A stretch of 64,000 nt of DNA. Origin: JAXGXJ01 sp040772905. GTDB taxonomy: Bacteria > Actinomycetota > Thermoleophilia > RBG-16-64-13. This document shows, piece after piece, positions 24,230 through 35,366 of the stretch. Every line of letters starts with the position of its first letter. Position 1 is the stretch's first letter. The position numbers were made by a program, and so were the translations under genes. The stretch covers positions 310,001 through 374,000 of the forward strand of contig JAXGXJ010000005.1 of NCBI GenBank assembly GCA_040772905.1, read 5' to 3'. The notes under the pieces are model-generated. The model was not told the DNA's origin, ran no database searches, and was given only the letters and a program-made list of their open reading frames with translations.

Positions 24230-25369
24230 GTGCCGGCCGCATTCGGGTACAGCCCTGCGCGGGGACTCGCGGATGGGCGGGTGTGCGGGCCCGAGGGGCA
24301 AGGTGGGCCGGCGACGGCGGGTGCGGACGGTGGGCCGTTCTCAGACCTGTCGGGGTTCTTCGCGACGCCTTTCCGCATTGGCGCAGTGGATGTCCCCAAC
24401 CGCGTGGTGCTCGCCCCCATGGCTGGTCTCACCAGCAGCGCCTATCGGCGCCATCTCAAGGCTCACGGGGCCGGACTGGTGACCACCGAGATGGTCTCCG
24501 CGTACGGCTTGCTCCACCACAACGTGCGCACCGCCGAGTATCTGGAGTTCGCTGAGGAAGAGCGGCCCTTGGCAGTGCAGCTCTTCGGTGACACGCCTGA
24601 GGCCATGGCCGGGGCGGCGGCGCTGGTGCTCTCACGTGCCTCTGTCCCCGACGTCATCGACATCAACATGGGCTGCCCGGTACGCAAGGTCGTCCGCACG
24701 GGCGCCGGCTCGGCCCTCCTGGCTGACCCCGACCGTGCCGTTGCCTTGACGGCCGCAGTGGTGAAGGAAGCCACGCAGGCGGGGGTGCCCGTCACGGTGA
24801 AACTCCGTTCCGGCATCCGGGCCGCCGATGTCGCCGCCGACTGTGGTCGCACCGTGATCGAGCTGGCTCGGCGGCTGGAAGCCGCGGGCGCGGCGGCCGT
24901 CGGGATGCATCCTCGCACTGCCGACCAGTTCTACCACGGCAAGGCCGATCATGCGGTGACCGCCGCGCTGGTAGCGGCGCTGTCTGTGCCGGTGATCGCT
25001 TCGGGCGACATCCACAGCTTCTCCTCCGCCGCCGCCGTGGTGGAGCGAACAGGTGTGACCGCCGTCATGCTTGCACGGGGTGCCGCCGGTGACCCCTGGT
25101 CGGTGGATGCTCTCCTCGGTGGAGGCGACCAGGTGCGGCCGCCTCTGGACGAGGTGGTGGCCGATCTGCGCCGGCTTCTGGCGCGTGCGGCGGAGGAGCG
25201 AGGGCCGGTCCGCGCCGCTCGTTGGGCCAGGAAGCTGTTGGGCTGGTACCTACGTCCCTCCGGGGTGTCGGCGGCCGTGGTGGAGAGCCTTCGCTCGCTG
25301 TCCGATGTCGCGGCGCTGGACACAGCGCTGCGCGCGCTTGTTGACAACCTCCAAGAGACCAACTTATAA
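24230..25369 (+). CDS. dusB: tRNA-dihydrouridine synthase (DusB/Nifr3 type)
   Basis: This FMN enzyme reduces uridine in the tRNA D-loop. The core begins at VPNRVVLAPMAGLTSSAYRR. DINMGCPVRKVVRTGAGSAL holds the catalytic Cys and Lys-containing loop. TVKLRSGI, HPRTADQFYHGKADH and ASGDIHS bind FMN and substrate, and MLARGAAGDPW follows. The C-terminal helical domain is present. The start is unsure: GTG 24230 follows coaX by 13 bases and gives a 379-residue protein with about 45 extra Gly/Pro/Ala-rich residues. A later start such as GTG 24281 would be closer to the family norm. The last codons overlap a strong promoter for greA. Confidence 0.93.
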   Translation: MPAAFGYSPARGLADGRVCGPEGQGGPATAGADGGPFSDLSGFFATPFRIGAVDVPNRVVLAPMAGLTSSAYRRHLKAHGAGLVTTEMVSAYGLLHHNVRTAEYLEFAEEERPLAVQLFGDTPEAMAGAAALVLSRASVPDVIDINMGCPVRKVVRTGAGSALLADPDRAVALTAAVVKEATQAGVPVTVKLRSGIRAADVAADCGRTVIELARRLEAAGAAAVGMHPRTADQFYHGKADHAVTAALVAALSVPVIASGDIHSFSSAAAVVERTGVTAVMLARGAAGDPWSVDALLGGGDQVRPPLDEVVADLRRLLARAAEERGPVRAARWARKLLGWYLRPSGVSAAVVESLRSLSDVAALDTALRALVDNLQETNL

Positions 25370-25370
25370 T
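25341..25370 (+). promoter_or_regulatory. consensus sigma-70-type promoter for greA-lysS
   Basis: TTGACA (25341-25346) and TATAAT (25365-25370) match the consensus exactly with an 18-base spacer. The element lies inside the last codons and stop of dusB, 57 bases before the greA start. It should drive greA and lysS independently of the upstream operon. Confidence 0.88.
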
Positions 25371-25427
25371 GCCAGGCCACTTTAGGGCTCACAGAGCCTT
25401 CGAGCGCCGTACAAGGAAGGTAATCCA

Positions 25428-25910
25428 GTGTCTCGGAAAGAAGTCATCCTCACCCCGGACGGTCTGAAGCAGCTTCAGGATGAGATAGCCCACCTCTCCA
25501 CCGTGAAGCGCGACGAGGTGGCGGAGCGCATCCGCCAAGCGCGCGAGTTCGGGGATATCTCGGAGAACTCCGAATACGACGATGCCAAGAACGAGCAGGC
25601 CATGCTCGAGCATCGCATCAGCGTGCTGCAGGAGAAACTGCGTCGGGCCAGGGTCATCAAAGAGTCCGAGATCGACACCGACCGCGTGAGCGTAGGCAGC
25701 ACCGTGACCCTGCGTGACCGCGACGGGGGGGAGATCCGCATCTATACGTTGGTCGGCTCGGCCGAGGCCGATCCCACCAAGGCCAAACTCTCCAACGAAT
25801 CTCCGGTGGGTCAGGCCATACTGGGCAAGCAGGTGGGCGACGTGGTCACCGTGCCTGTGCCCGTCGGCTCGCTCAACTACGAGATCCTCTCCATCGGGAA
25901 GATGTCGTGA
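25428..25910 (+). CDS. greA: transcription elongation factor GreA
   Basis: This 160-residue factor rescues backtracked RNA polymerase by stimulating transcript cleavage. The N-terminal coiled coil (about 1-75) carries the acidic tip GDISENSEYDDAKNEQ, with the Asp and Glu that enter the polymerase channel. The C-terminal FKBP-like domain has STVTLRDRDG and SPVGQAILGKQVGDVV. GTG 25428 is preceded by AAGGAAGG. A near-perfect promoter lies in the end of dusB. The stop overlaps the lysS start. Confidence 0.97.
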   Translation: MSRKEVILTPDGLKQLQDEIAHLSTVKRDEVAERIRQAREFGDISENSEYDDAKNEQAMLEHRISVLQEKLRRARVIKESEIDTDRVSVGSTVTLRDRDGGEIRIYTLVGSAEADPTKAKLSNESPVGQAILGKQVGDVVTVPVPVGSLNYEILSIGKMS

Positions 25911-27442
25911 TGGACGATCCTGCCGCCCCGTCGGCGCCGGAGGAAGACAACGACGTAGAGTCTGGTCACGTCCCCGAGTGGGAACGTGACCGTCTGGCGA
26001 AGGTCGACCGGCTGCGCGAGCAACGCGTGGAGCCCTATGCGCGCAGTTACGGCGGCCGCACCAGCCCGCAGGCCATCGCCGACGCTCATGCCGCCCTGGA
26101 GCCGGGCAGCAAGGACGAGGACAGCCGCTACCGCATCGCCGGCCGAGTGATGGCTCGTCGCGAGCACGGCAAGGCTGTCTTCCTCACCGTGCGCGACGGT
26201 TGGGACGACCTGCAGGTGTATGGCAACGTCGACGCTCTGGGAGAGGAGTCGTTTGCGCTCCTCACCGACGTGGACGTGGGCGACGTGGTGGGCTGCGAGG
26301 GACACGTGTTCCGCACCCGGCGGGGCGAACTCACCCTGTTTGCGTCCGATTGGCAGTTGCTCACCAAGTCGTTGCGCCCGTTGCCCGAGAAATGGCACGG
26401 CTTACAGGACCGCGAGACCCGCTACCGCCAACGGTACGTGGATTTGGTGGCCAACCCCGAGGTGGCCTGGCAGCTCCGAGCCCGGGGCAAGATCGTCTCG
26501 GCCATGCGTCGCTATCTGGAGGGACAGGGCTTCGTGGAGGTCGAGACTCCCATCCTGCAGCCTCTCCCCGGCGGTGCTCTGGCCCGGCCTTTCTGCACGC
26601 ACCACAACGCGCTCGACTCCGACCTCTACCTACGCATCGCGCCTGAGCTCTATCTCAAGCGGTTGCTGGTGGGAGGCTTCGACAAGATCTTCGAGATCGG
26701 CAAGAACTTCCGCAACGAAGGCATCTCGTTGGTCCACAACCCCGAGTTCACCATGATGGAGCTCTACTGGGCGTATGTGGACTACAACGCCATCATGGAA
26801 CTGGTGGAGAACATGATCCCGGCGCTGGCGCAGGAAGTCTTGGGCACCACCGAGATCGTGGTGGGCGAGAACGCCATCGACCTCAAGCCGCCGTGGCCGC
26901 GTCGCACCATCGATTCGCTGCTTCAGGACACGCTGGGCCTGTCGTTGGCCGGCATGCGCAGCGACCCGCAAGGAGCAAAGCAGGTGCTGCACGAGCGTCA
27001 CATCGAGGTGGAGAACCGCGACACCTTCTCCATGCTGGTGGACAAAGCCCTCAAGCACGCGGTGTGGCCCACCTTGGTCCAGCCCACCTTCGCCATCGAC
27101 TATCCTCTGGAGCTCAGCCCTCTGGCCAAGTGCAGCCCGGACGATCCCCAGATCGTGGAGCGGTTCCAGCCCATCATCGGCGGCAAGGAGACGGGCAACG
27201 CCTTCTCCGAACTCAACGACCCCGTCGATCAGCGGCGCCGTTTCGAAGAGCAGGCCAAGAACAAGGAAGCCGGTGACGAAGAGGCACACGTGCTGGACGA
27301 GGATTTCCTGCGCGCCCTGGAATACGGCATGCCACCGGCGGGTGGCCTGGGCATCGGCATCGACCGGTTGGCCATGTTGCTGCTGGGGGTGGAGTCCATC
27401 CGGGACGTCATCCTCTTCCCGCAGCTTCGGCCCGAGCGCTAG
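25910..27442 (+). CDS. lysS: lysyl-tRNA synthetase (class II)
   Basis: This 510-residue enzyme charges tRNA-Lys. The N-terminal OB fold (about 55-165) contains RVMARREHGKAVFLTVRD. The class II core has motif 1 around MRRYLEGQGFVEVETPIL, motif 2 FEIGKNFRNEGISLVHNPEF, and motif 3 near GGLGIGIDRLAMLLLG. FIGKETGNAFSEL-like GGKETGNAFSELNDP is LysRS-specific. ATG 25910 overlaps the greA stop by one base (TGATG); GTG 25907 is also in frame. Greater length at the N-terminus (about 30 acidic residues) is common in this family. A hairpin and a new promoter follow before mcsA. Confidence 0.96.
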   Translation: MDDPAAPSAPEEDNDVESGHVPEWERDRLAKVDRLREQRVEPYARSYGGRTSPQAIADAHAALEPGSKDEDSRYRIAGRVMARREHGKAVFLTVRDGWDDLQVYGNVDALGEESFALLTDVDVGDVVGCEGHVFRTRRGELTLFASDWQLLTKSLRPLPEKWHGLQDRETRYRQRYVDLVANPEVAWQLRARGKIVSAMRRYLEGQGFVEVETPILQPLPGGALARPFCTHHNALDSDLYLRIAPELYLKRLLVGGFDKIFEIGKNFRNEGISLVHNPEFTMMELYWAYVDYNAIMELVENMIPALAQEVLGTTEIVVGENAIDLKPPWPRRTIDSLLQDTLGLSLAGMRSDPQGAKQVLHERHIEVENRDTFSMLVDKALKHAVWPTLVQPTFAIDYPLELSPLAKCSPDDPQIVERFQPIIGGKETGNAFSELNDPVDQRRRFEEQAKNKEAGDEEAHVLDEDFLRALEYGMPPAGGLGIGIDRLAMLLLGVESIRDVILFPQLRPER

Positions 27443-27504
27443 TCGTCATCCACGCGCTGGGACGGCATGGCTCGTCCCGGGAGCGAGGCATCGCACATAC
27501 CCCA

Positions 27505-27528
27505 CAGGGTAGGCCTTCGGCCTGTCTG
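27505..27528 (+). terminator. possible hairpin terminator after lysS
   Basis: AGGCC and GGCCT around a TTC loop, extended by partial pairing of CAGGGT with GTCTG, form an imperfect hairpin 63 bases after the lysS stop. No T-run follows. It lies upstream of the mcsA promoter element. Confidence 0.45.
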
Positions 27529-27540
27529 AGGGGCCCGCTA

Positions 27541-27549
27541 TGGTACACT
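27541..27549 (+). promoter_or_regulatory. extended -10 promoter for mcsA-mcsB-clpC
   Basis: TGG plus TACACT, identical to the element before tRNA-Gln, lies 134 bases before the mcsA start. No ctsR gene and no tandem GGTCAAA-type CtsR box are visible, unlike Firmicutes clpC operons. Confidence 0.6.
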
Positions 27550-27682
27550 TTGCGCAGCGATCTGCCGGAGTCCGGCAGGAAGTCGCACAGCCGTCCCGGC
27601 GCGCCCGCCGGCCCACCATCGACTCCTATCCCAGGCGCACGAAAGAGGCGGGCATAGGCGCCGAATGCACGAGGAGGTACGG

Positions 27683-28258
27683 GTGTTCGTAGACGACACA
27701 CCCGCGTTCGACATAGAGAGCGATCCTGCCGCCACCTGCGAGATGTGTGGAGAGGAGGGTGCGGTCATCCACCTACTGCGAGTGCAGGATGGGCAGGTGA
27801 CTCACACCCGCCTGTGCCACACCTGCGCGGAGACCCTGGCCGGCGAAACCGAAGGGGTAGCCCTGGTGCTGGCCGTACCCGCAGCGTTGCGCCAGATAGC
27901 GCGCGCCGTCCCGCGGGCGGACACGCAGGGGGCACCGGCTCCGGCTGATGAGCACCGGGTGTGTACCGTGTGCGGCACCACTCTGGCCGACCTCAAGGAG
28001 ACCGGCACCGTGGGATGTCCTGTGTGCTACCAGGTGTTCGCCGAATACCTGTGGTCGGCTGTCCACGAGGGTGGCGACCCGTTGGAACACCTGGGTAAGG
28101 TACCGCAGAGCGGCTCACCGCGCGATTCCGTGCGCCATGAAGTGGCGCGCCTCAAACGCATGCTGCGCGAACTGGTGGAGACCGAGCGCTTCGAAGAGGC
28201 CGCCAGTGTGCGCGACCGTCTGGCCGACTTGGCCCACGACCTGGATGAAGAGGCCTGA
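27683..28258 (+). CDS. mcsA: McsA-like zinc-finger and UVR-domain protein
   Basis: This 191-residue protein is the usual partner and activator of McsB. It has two zinc-binding pairs: CEMC with CHTC in the first third, and CTVC with CPVC in the middle. The C-terminal UVR motif (LKRMLRELVETERFEEAASVRDRL) is a Clp-interacting helical pair like those in ClpC and UvrB. GTG 27683 is chosen because GGAGG lies 5 bases upstream; an ATG at 27665 lies upstream of that site. Its stop overlaps the mcsB start by one base (TGATG). In Firmicutes McsA is needed for McsB kinase activity and heavy-metal or heat response, but the McsB here looks inactive. Confidence 0.93.
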   Translation: MFVDDTPAFDIESDPAATCEMCGEEGAVIHLLRVQDGQVTHTRLCHTCAETLAGETEGVALVLAVPAALRQIARAVPRADTQGAPAPADEHRVCTVCGTTLADLKETGTVGCPVCYQVFAEYLWSAVHEGGDPLEHLGKVPQSGSPRDSVRHEVARLKRMLRELVETERFEEAASVRDRLADLAHDLDEEA

Positions 28259-29289
28259 TGCACGGCGGGCGGCTGACAGCTTCGGGACTGGGGCTCACGC
28301 GCAACCAGGCCGGTAGGCGCTTCCCCCACACTGAAGACGCGGAGGCGTTGGAGGAGTTGCGCGCCGAGGTGTTGGACGCCCTGGGCTCGGGCCAAGGCGG
28401 CCCCGACCACGCGCGCGCAGGCTGGCGCACGATCGAACTGCAGGAGACCTCTCCCGTGGAGATCGCCCATCTGGTTGAGCGGGGTCTCATGACGCCGCAG
28501 TTCGCCGAGATCTCCGGCCCGGGCCGGGGCTTCGCGGTGTACGGCGAGGGCCAGGCGTCTCTGGAGATAAACGGCGAAGACCATCTGCGCCTGCTGGGTT
28601 TCCGCGTGGGCGACGAGCTGTCCGCGTTGTGGTCGCTTCTCAGCGAGCTCGATGACAGGCTGGAGGCCGTCGCGCCCTACGCATTCGACTCGCAGTGGGG
28701 GTATCTCACCAGTCATCCCGAGCAGGCGGGCACCGGCCTGCGGGTCTACGCCACGCTGCACGTGCCTGCGCTCACTTTCGCCGGGCGCCTCCCCGGAGTG
28801 GCGTTCGAACTCATGAGTTCGGGCGTCGCTCTGGCACCACTGTGGGGCGGTGCCGGAGGCGTCATCCAGGTATCGAACGTGGGCAGACAGGGTAGACCAG
28901 AAAGGGAAACACTCGCCCAGATAGAAGAGGTCTCGGCAGAGATCGTGGAGAAGGAACGGTCGGTGAGAAAGATGCTGTTCCGTTCGAACCCGAACCAGGT
29001 GCAGGACCACATCGGCCGGGCCATCGGTGTGGCGCAGCATGCTCGGAACGTCGGCTTTGCCGAAGCCGTCAATGTAGTGTCCGCCGCAGACGTGGGCATG
29101 GAGCTCGGGCTGGCGGATGTTCCCGGGATGGACGGCGCAGATGCGTTCAGTCTTCTGCAGAGGTTGCAGCCCGCTCATCTCATCATGGAACAGATGGAAG
29201 TCAACCCCGGCAATCTGGAAGAACCCGAGATAGACATAGTCCGTGCCGGCGTCCTGCGCGAGATCTTCGCGGGGGCGCGGGTCCGGTAA
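28258..29289 (+). CDS. mcsB: McsB-family protein with degenerate arginine-kinase site
   Basis: This 343-residue protein is clearly of the McsB/guanidino-kinase family (LVERGLMTPQF, NGEDHLRLLGF, YAFDSQWGYLTS, GTGLR, then a C-terminal LREIF). By comparison with Bacillus McsB as I remember it, several functional residues are changed. The N-terminal nucleotide-binding motif SSRIRLARN reads ASGLGLTRN. The conserved Cys in TSCP is His153 (TSHP). The GEGSEAVGN loop reads WGGAGGVIQ (196-204). The phosphoarginine-docking motif RDxxRA reads IDIVRA (325-330). The acid in GEDH and the GTGLR Arg remain. It lies between mcsA and clpC with a one-base overlap, so a non-catalytic adaptor role in ClpC regulation is plausible; weak residual kinase activity cannot be excluded. 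Confidence 0.9.
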   Translation: MHGGRLTASGLGLTRNQAGRRFPHTEDAEALEELRAEVLDALGSGQGGPDHARAGWRTIELQETSPVEIAHLVERGLMTPQFAEISGPGRGFAVYGEGQASLEINGEDHLRLLGFRVGDELSALWSLLSELDDRLEAVAPYAFDSQWGYLTSHPEQAGTGLRVYATLHVPALTFAGRLPGVAFELMSSGVALAPLWGGAGGVIQVSNVGRQGRPERETLAQIEEVSAEIVEKERSVRKMLFRSNPNQVQDHIGRAIGVAQHARNVGFAEAVNVVSAADVGMELGLADVPGMDGADAFSLLQRLQPAHLIMEQMEVNPGNLEEPEIDIVRAGVLREIFAGARVR

Positions 29290-29301
29290 GAGGAGAAGGG
29301 C

Positions 29302-31803
<2,502 letters not shown>

Positions 31804-31815
31804 ACGGGGCGGCCC

Positions 31816-33207
31816 ATGGCCAAGGGCAAGAGCTCGTACATCTGCCGGGAGTGCGGGTACGTCTCACCGGGATGGCTGGGCCGGTGCCCCGGATGTGGGC
31901 AATGGAACACCATAGAGGAAGATGCGGCGGGCGCCGCGGCCCCGAAACGGGGCCCGGCGCCCGCCGCGGCGTTTCCCGCGCCGGTCCCCATCACTCTGGC
32001 CGATGTCGACCCCGGGGCGCAGATCCGCATCGACACCGGACTGGGTGAACTGAACCGGGTGCTGGGCGGCGGCTTGGTGGCGGGCTCGGTGGTCCTGCTG
32101 GGCGGCGAGCCCGGCGTGGGCAAGAGCACCCTGTTGCTGCAGGCACTCCTGTGTATGGAGAGGGCGGGCATCTCCACGCTTCTCGTCTCCGGAGAGGAGT
32201 CGGCGGCGCAGGTGAAACTGCGCAGCAACCGCCTGGACGGCGACTCGAGCAGGTTGCCCCTCTTGAGCGAGACTCAGACGGAAGCCGTGGTGGCCTGCTT
32301 GGAGCAGGTGCGGCCTGCCGTATGCGTGGTCGACTCGGTGCAGACCTTGTGGTCGTCGGAACTGGGGTCCACTCCGGGGTCGGTGGCACAGATCCGCGAT
32401 GCCGCCGGCCGTCTGCTGAGGACGGCCAAGACCAACAACATCGCCCTCATCCTGGTGGGCCACGTCACCAAGGAGGGCGAACTGGCCGGCCCTCGCGTAT
32501 TGGAGCACATGGTGGACGCGGTCCTCTCCTTCGAAGGCGAGCACGCGCAACCCTTCCGTATACTGCGGGGGGTGAAGAACCGCTTCGGCTCCACCAACGA
32601 GGTGGGGGTGTTCCAGATGGCCGAGCGCGGCCTGGTGGAAGTGGCCGATCCCTCTTCGGTGTTTCTGGAGGAGGGGGAGCTGCGCTCGGGCTCGGCGGTG
32701 GCTCCGGTGATGGAGGGGAGCCGTTGCCTGCTGGCCGAGGTGCAGGCCCTGGTGGCTCCCAGCAACCTGGCCATGCCTCAGCGAGTGGCCCGCGGCGTGG
32801 ACCGCAACCGGCTGGCCATGATCATCGCCGTCCTGAGCCGCAGAGCCAGGCTTCCTCTGCTCAAATGCGATGTTTTTGTTAATGTGGGAGGAGGATTGGT
32901 TATCGACGATCCGGCCGCCGATCTGGCTGTGGCTCTCGCCATCGCCTCGGCCTGGCGGGACGGAGACGGCGGTACAGGGGCCGCCGGCTTCGGCGAGATC
33001 AGTCTCACCGGCAAGCTCCGCTACGTTCTTCAAGGCGAGAAGCGGGTTCAGGAGCTGACCCGCAGGGGCTTCGACAGGATCCACCTGCCGACCCGGAACG
33101 CGGAGGAACTCAGCGGCAAGGGCGTGACGGGCGGCGCCCGGCTCGAAGCGGCGGGGGATATAGGAGCGGCGATCAGGAACAGCGACACGAGGAGCGGACG
33201 TGGGTAA
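31816..33207 (+). CDS. radA: DNA repair protein RadA
   Basis: This 463-residue RecA-like helicase promotes branch migration in recombination. An N-terminal zinc finger has Cys at 10, 13, 24 and 27. The Walker A box is GGEPGVGKS (about 97-105). The RadA-specific KNRFGSTNEVGVF motif lies near 255. The C-terminal Lon-protease-like domain (LAEVQALVAPSN, NVGGGLVIDDPAADLAVALA) is present. It overlaps disA by 8 bases, the conserved radA-disA pairing in Gram-positive bacteria, where RadA and DisA interact and RadA limits c-di-AMP synthesis. Confidence 0.97.
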   Translation: MAKGKSSYICRECGYVSPGWLGRCPGCGQWNTIEEDAAGAAAPKRGPAPAAAFPAPVPITLADVDPGAQIRIDTGLGELNRVLGGGLVAGSVVLLGGEPGVGKSTLLLQALLCMERAGISTLLVSGEESAAQVKLRSNRLDGDSSRLPLLSETQTEAVVACLEQVRPAVCVVDSVQTLWSSELGSTPGSVAQIRDAAGRLLRTAKTNNIALILVGHVTKEGELAGPRVLEHMVDAVLSFEGEHAQPFRILRGVKNRFGSTNEVGVFQMAERGLVEVADPSSVFLEEGELRSGSAVAPVMEGSRCLLAEVQALVAPSNLAMPQRVARGVDRNRLAMIIAVLSRRARLPLLKCDVFVNVGGGLVIDDPAADLAVALAIASAWRDGDGGTGAAGFGEISLTGKLRYVLQGEKRVQELTRRGFDRIHLPTRNAEELSGKGVTGGARLEAAGDIGAAIRNSDTRSGRG

Positions 33208-34282
33208 GCGGCCTCCGGCCATCGAGGAACGGCTCATCGCGGCCCTGGAGATGGTGGCTCCGGGCACCATGTTGCGACGCGCCATCGACAACATCGTACG
33301 CGCTCGCACCGGAGCTCTTCTGGTGTTCGCCGACCAGGACGCACTGGCCCCCATGATATCGGGCGGTATCGCGCTCGACATGCCCCTCGCGCCCATGATC
33401 CTGTACGAATTGGCCAAGATGGACGGCGCCATCCTGCTGGACCGCACCGGCTCGCGCATCATGCATGCCAACGTGCAGCTCATGCCCGACGCCTCTATCT
33501 CCTCCGAGGAGACCGGCACCCGTCACCGCACCGCGGAACGCGTGGCCAAGCAGGTCGACGCACTGGCCATCTCCATCTCGGCGGCTCGTGATGTGGTGAC
33601 CATCTATCTCTCCAACCTGCGCTACGTCATGGAGAACATCCGCACCATCCTGGACAGCGCCAACCAGGCCCTGCAGACTCTGGAGAAGTTCAAGGAGCGG
33701 CTCAACCACGTGTCGACATCGCTGTCGGCGCTGGAGTTCGAGGATGCCGTCACTCTGCACGATGTGCTGAGTGTTGTGCAGCGGCTGGAGATGGTGTTGG
33801 TGATCGTGCAGGAGATCGAGCGTTACATCATCGAACTGGGCACGGAGGGGCGCCTCATCAGGCTGCAGCTGGAGATGATGATGCTCCACGTGCGCGAAGA
33901 CCGCGAGGCTCTGCTTGCCGACTACCTGCCCGAACTCACCCCCGACAGTCTGAAGGAGGCACGGGAAGCGCTCGGTTCGCTGCCTTCCGACGAACTGCTG
34001 TCGCTGGCTCGGCTGGGCGAGATACTGGGTTACGAGCGAGGCGTGAGCACCTTGGAGAAGCACCTCAGCCCGCGTGGGTACCGTGTGCTGCGCAAGATCC
34101 CGCGTCTGCCGCAGGAGATCATCGCGGAACTCATCGGCAGGTACGGATACCTGCGCGAGATCCTGGATGCGACCCCCGAGGAGTTGGCCGCCAGTGACTG
34201 CGTGAGCCTGGGCAGGGCTCGCGACATCAAAGAGGGGCTCAACCGGTTGCGTGAGCTCAACCTGCTCGAACGGTACGGCTGA
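33200..34282 (+). CDS. disA: DNA integrity scanning protein DisA (diadenylate cyclase)
   Basis: This 360-residue octameric enzyme makes cyclic di-AMP and binds branched DNA. The DAC domain (about 1-145) has TGALLVFADQ, the catalytic KMDGAILLD (DGA at 75-77) and TGTRHRTAER (RHR at 108-110), all intact. A helical spine follows, and a C-terminal helix-hairpin-helix region (about 290-360) for DNA binding. GTG 33200 lies inside the end of radA, and the stop overlaps the next gene's ATG (TGATG). A second, divergent DAC-like gene is present near 57 kb, so c-di-AMP signalling may have two components here. Confidence 0.97.
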   Translation: MGKRPPAIEERLIAALEMVAPGTMLRRAIDNIVRARTGALLVFADQDALAPMISGGIALDMPLAPMILYELAKMDGAILLDRTGSRIMHANVQLMPDASISSEETGTRHRTAERVAKQVDALAISISAARDVVTIYLSNLRYVMENIRTILDSANQALQTLEKFKERLNHVSTSLSALEFEDAVTLHDVLSVVQRLEMVLVIVQEIERYIIELGTEGRLIRLQLEMMMLHVREDREALLADYLPELTPDSLKEAREALGSLPSDELLSLARLGEILGYERGVSTLEKHLSPRGYRVLRKIPRLPQEIIAELIGRYGYLREILDATPEELAASDCVSLGRARDIKEGLNRLRELNLLERYG

Positions 34283-35328
34283 TGACCTTCGCCCTCAGAC
34301 TGCTTCTGGCCCTGGTGGGAGGCGTGTCGGGCTACGAACTCGGCATCGCCTACCTGCCCCGCACGCAACTTGGTGGGCTGGGGCACGGCCTGCTGGTGGC
34401 CCTGTGTGCCCTTGCCGGCGTGGTGGTGGGCGTGGTGGTGGGCGGCTTCCTTGGCCGGGCCATCACGAAACTGGCGCGACGCCTGGACCGGGCAAGCTCG
34501 CTGGTGACGGCCAGCGGGCTCATTTTTACCACCATCGGTCTGCTTATCGGTCTGGCGGTGGCGGCACTGGGCGGGCTGGCGGTGAAGGACCTGCCCGTGG
34601 TGGGACTCTACCTGTTGCCGCTGCTGTATGCCGTGAGCGGCTACCTGTTCGCCTATCTCGCGTACAAGCGACACACCGACATGGCTCGCGTCCTCGGTTT
34701 CAAAGGGTTGCTGCAGCAGCCCGGGACCAAGCATTTCGTACGACCCAAGCTGCTCGACACCTCGGTGATCATCGATGGGCGCGTCAGCGACGTGGTGGGT
34801 ACCGGGTTCTTGGAGGGCGATCTTATCGTGCCCAGCTTCGTGCTGGATGAGTTGCAGGCGATCGCCGATTCCTCCGAGCCGGGCAAGCGGGCCCGGGGTC
34901 GGCGGGGACTCGACACCGTACGTGACCTGCAGGAGACCCACACGCGCCTCATCATCATCGAACGTGATTTTCCCAGCATGGCCGAAGTGGACGCGAAGCT
35001 CATCAAGCTTGCCAAGGAGATGAAGGCCTGCATCCTCACCACCGACTACAACCTCAACAAGTTGGCCCAGATACAGGGCGTCGAGGTGCTGAACGTCAAC
35101 GAGCTCTCCAATTCCCTCAAGACCATGGTGCTGCCCGGCGAGAGCCTGGGAGTGAAGGTGCTGCGCGAAGGGAAAGAAGAGGACCAGGGTGTGGCTTATC
35201 TGGACGACGGCACCATGGTGGTGATCGAGGGGGGCCGCAACCGCGTGGGTGAAGAGGTGCAGGTGGAGGTCACGTCGGTGCTCCAGAACCCCTCAGGAAG
35301 GATGATCTTCACCCGTCTGGCCTCGTAA
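34282..35328 (+). CDS. YacL-family membrane PIN/TRAM protein
   Basis: This 348-residue protein has four transmembrane helices in the first 130 residues, a PIN nuclease-like domain (about 150-270; LLDTSVIIDGR, VLDELQAIAD, RGRRGLDTVRDLQ, ILTTDYNLNKLA) and a C-terminal TRAM domain (about 285-345). The acidic PIN residues (Asp in LLDTS, Glu in VLDELQ, Asp in TTDYN) are kept, so a membrane-anchored RNase is plausible. YacL-like genes follow disA in many Gram-positive genomes. It overlaps disA by one base. The physiological substrate is unknown. Confidence 0.93.
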   Translation: MTFALRLLLALVGGVSGYELGIAYLPRTQLGGLGHGLLVALCALAGVVVGVVVGGFLGRAITKLARRLDRASSLVTASGLIFTTIGLLIGLAVAALGGLAVKDLPVVGLYLLPLLYAVSGYLFAYLAYKRHTDMARVLGFKGLLQQPGTKHFVRPKLLDTSVIIDGRVSDVVGTGFLEGDLIVPSFVLDELQAIADSSEPGKRARGRRGLDTVRDLQETHTRLIIIERDFPSMAEVDAKLIKLAKEMKACILTTDYNLNKLAQIQGVEVLNVNELSNSLKTMVLPGESLGVKVLREGKEEDQGVAYLDDGTMVVIEGGRNRVGEEVQVEVTSVLQNPSGRMIFTRLAS

Positions 35329-35366
35329 CGGGCCTCTCGCGCAGTCTTCGAGCGGAGGAGGATGTG

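Noticed and set aside
27443..27682. CtsR operator or ctsR gene before mcsA
   Set aside because: I looked for tandem GGTCAAA-like boxes and a small HTH gene; neither is present. A ClgR-type palindrome was also not found.
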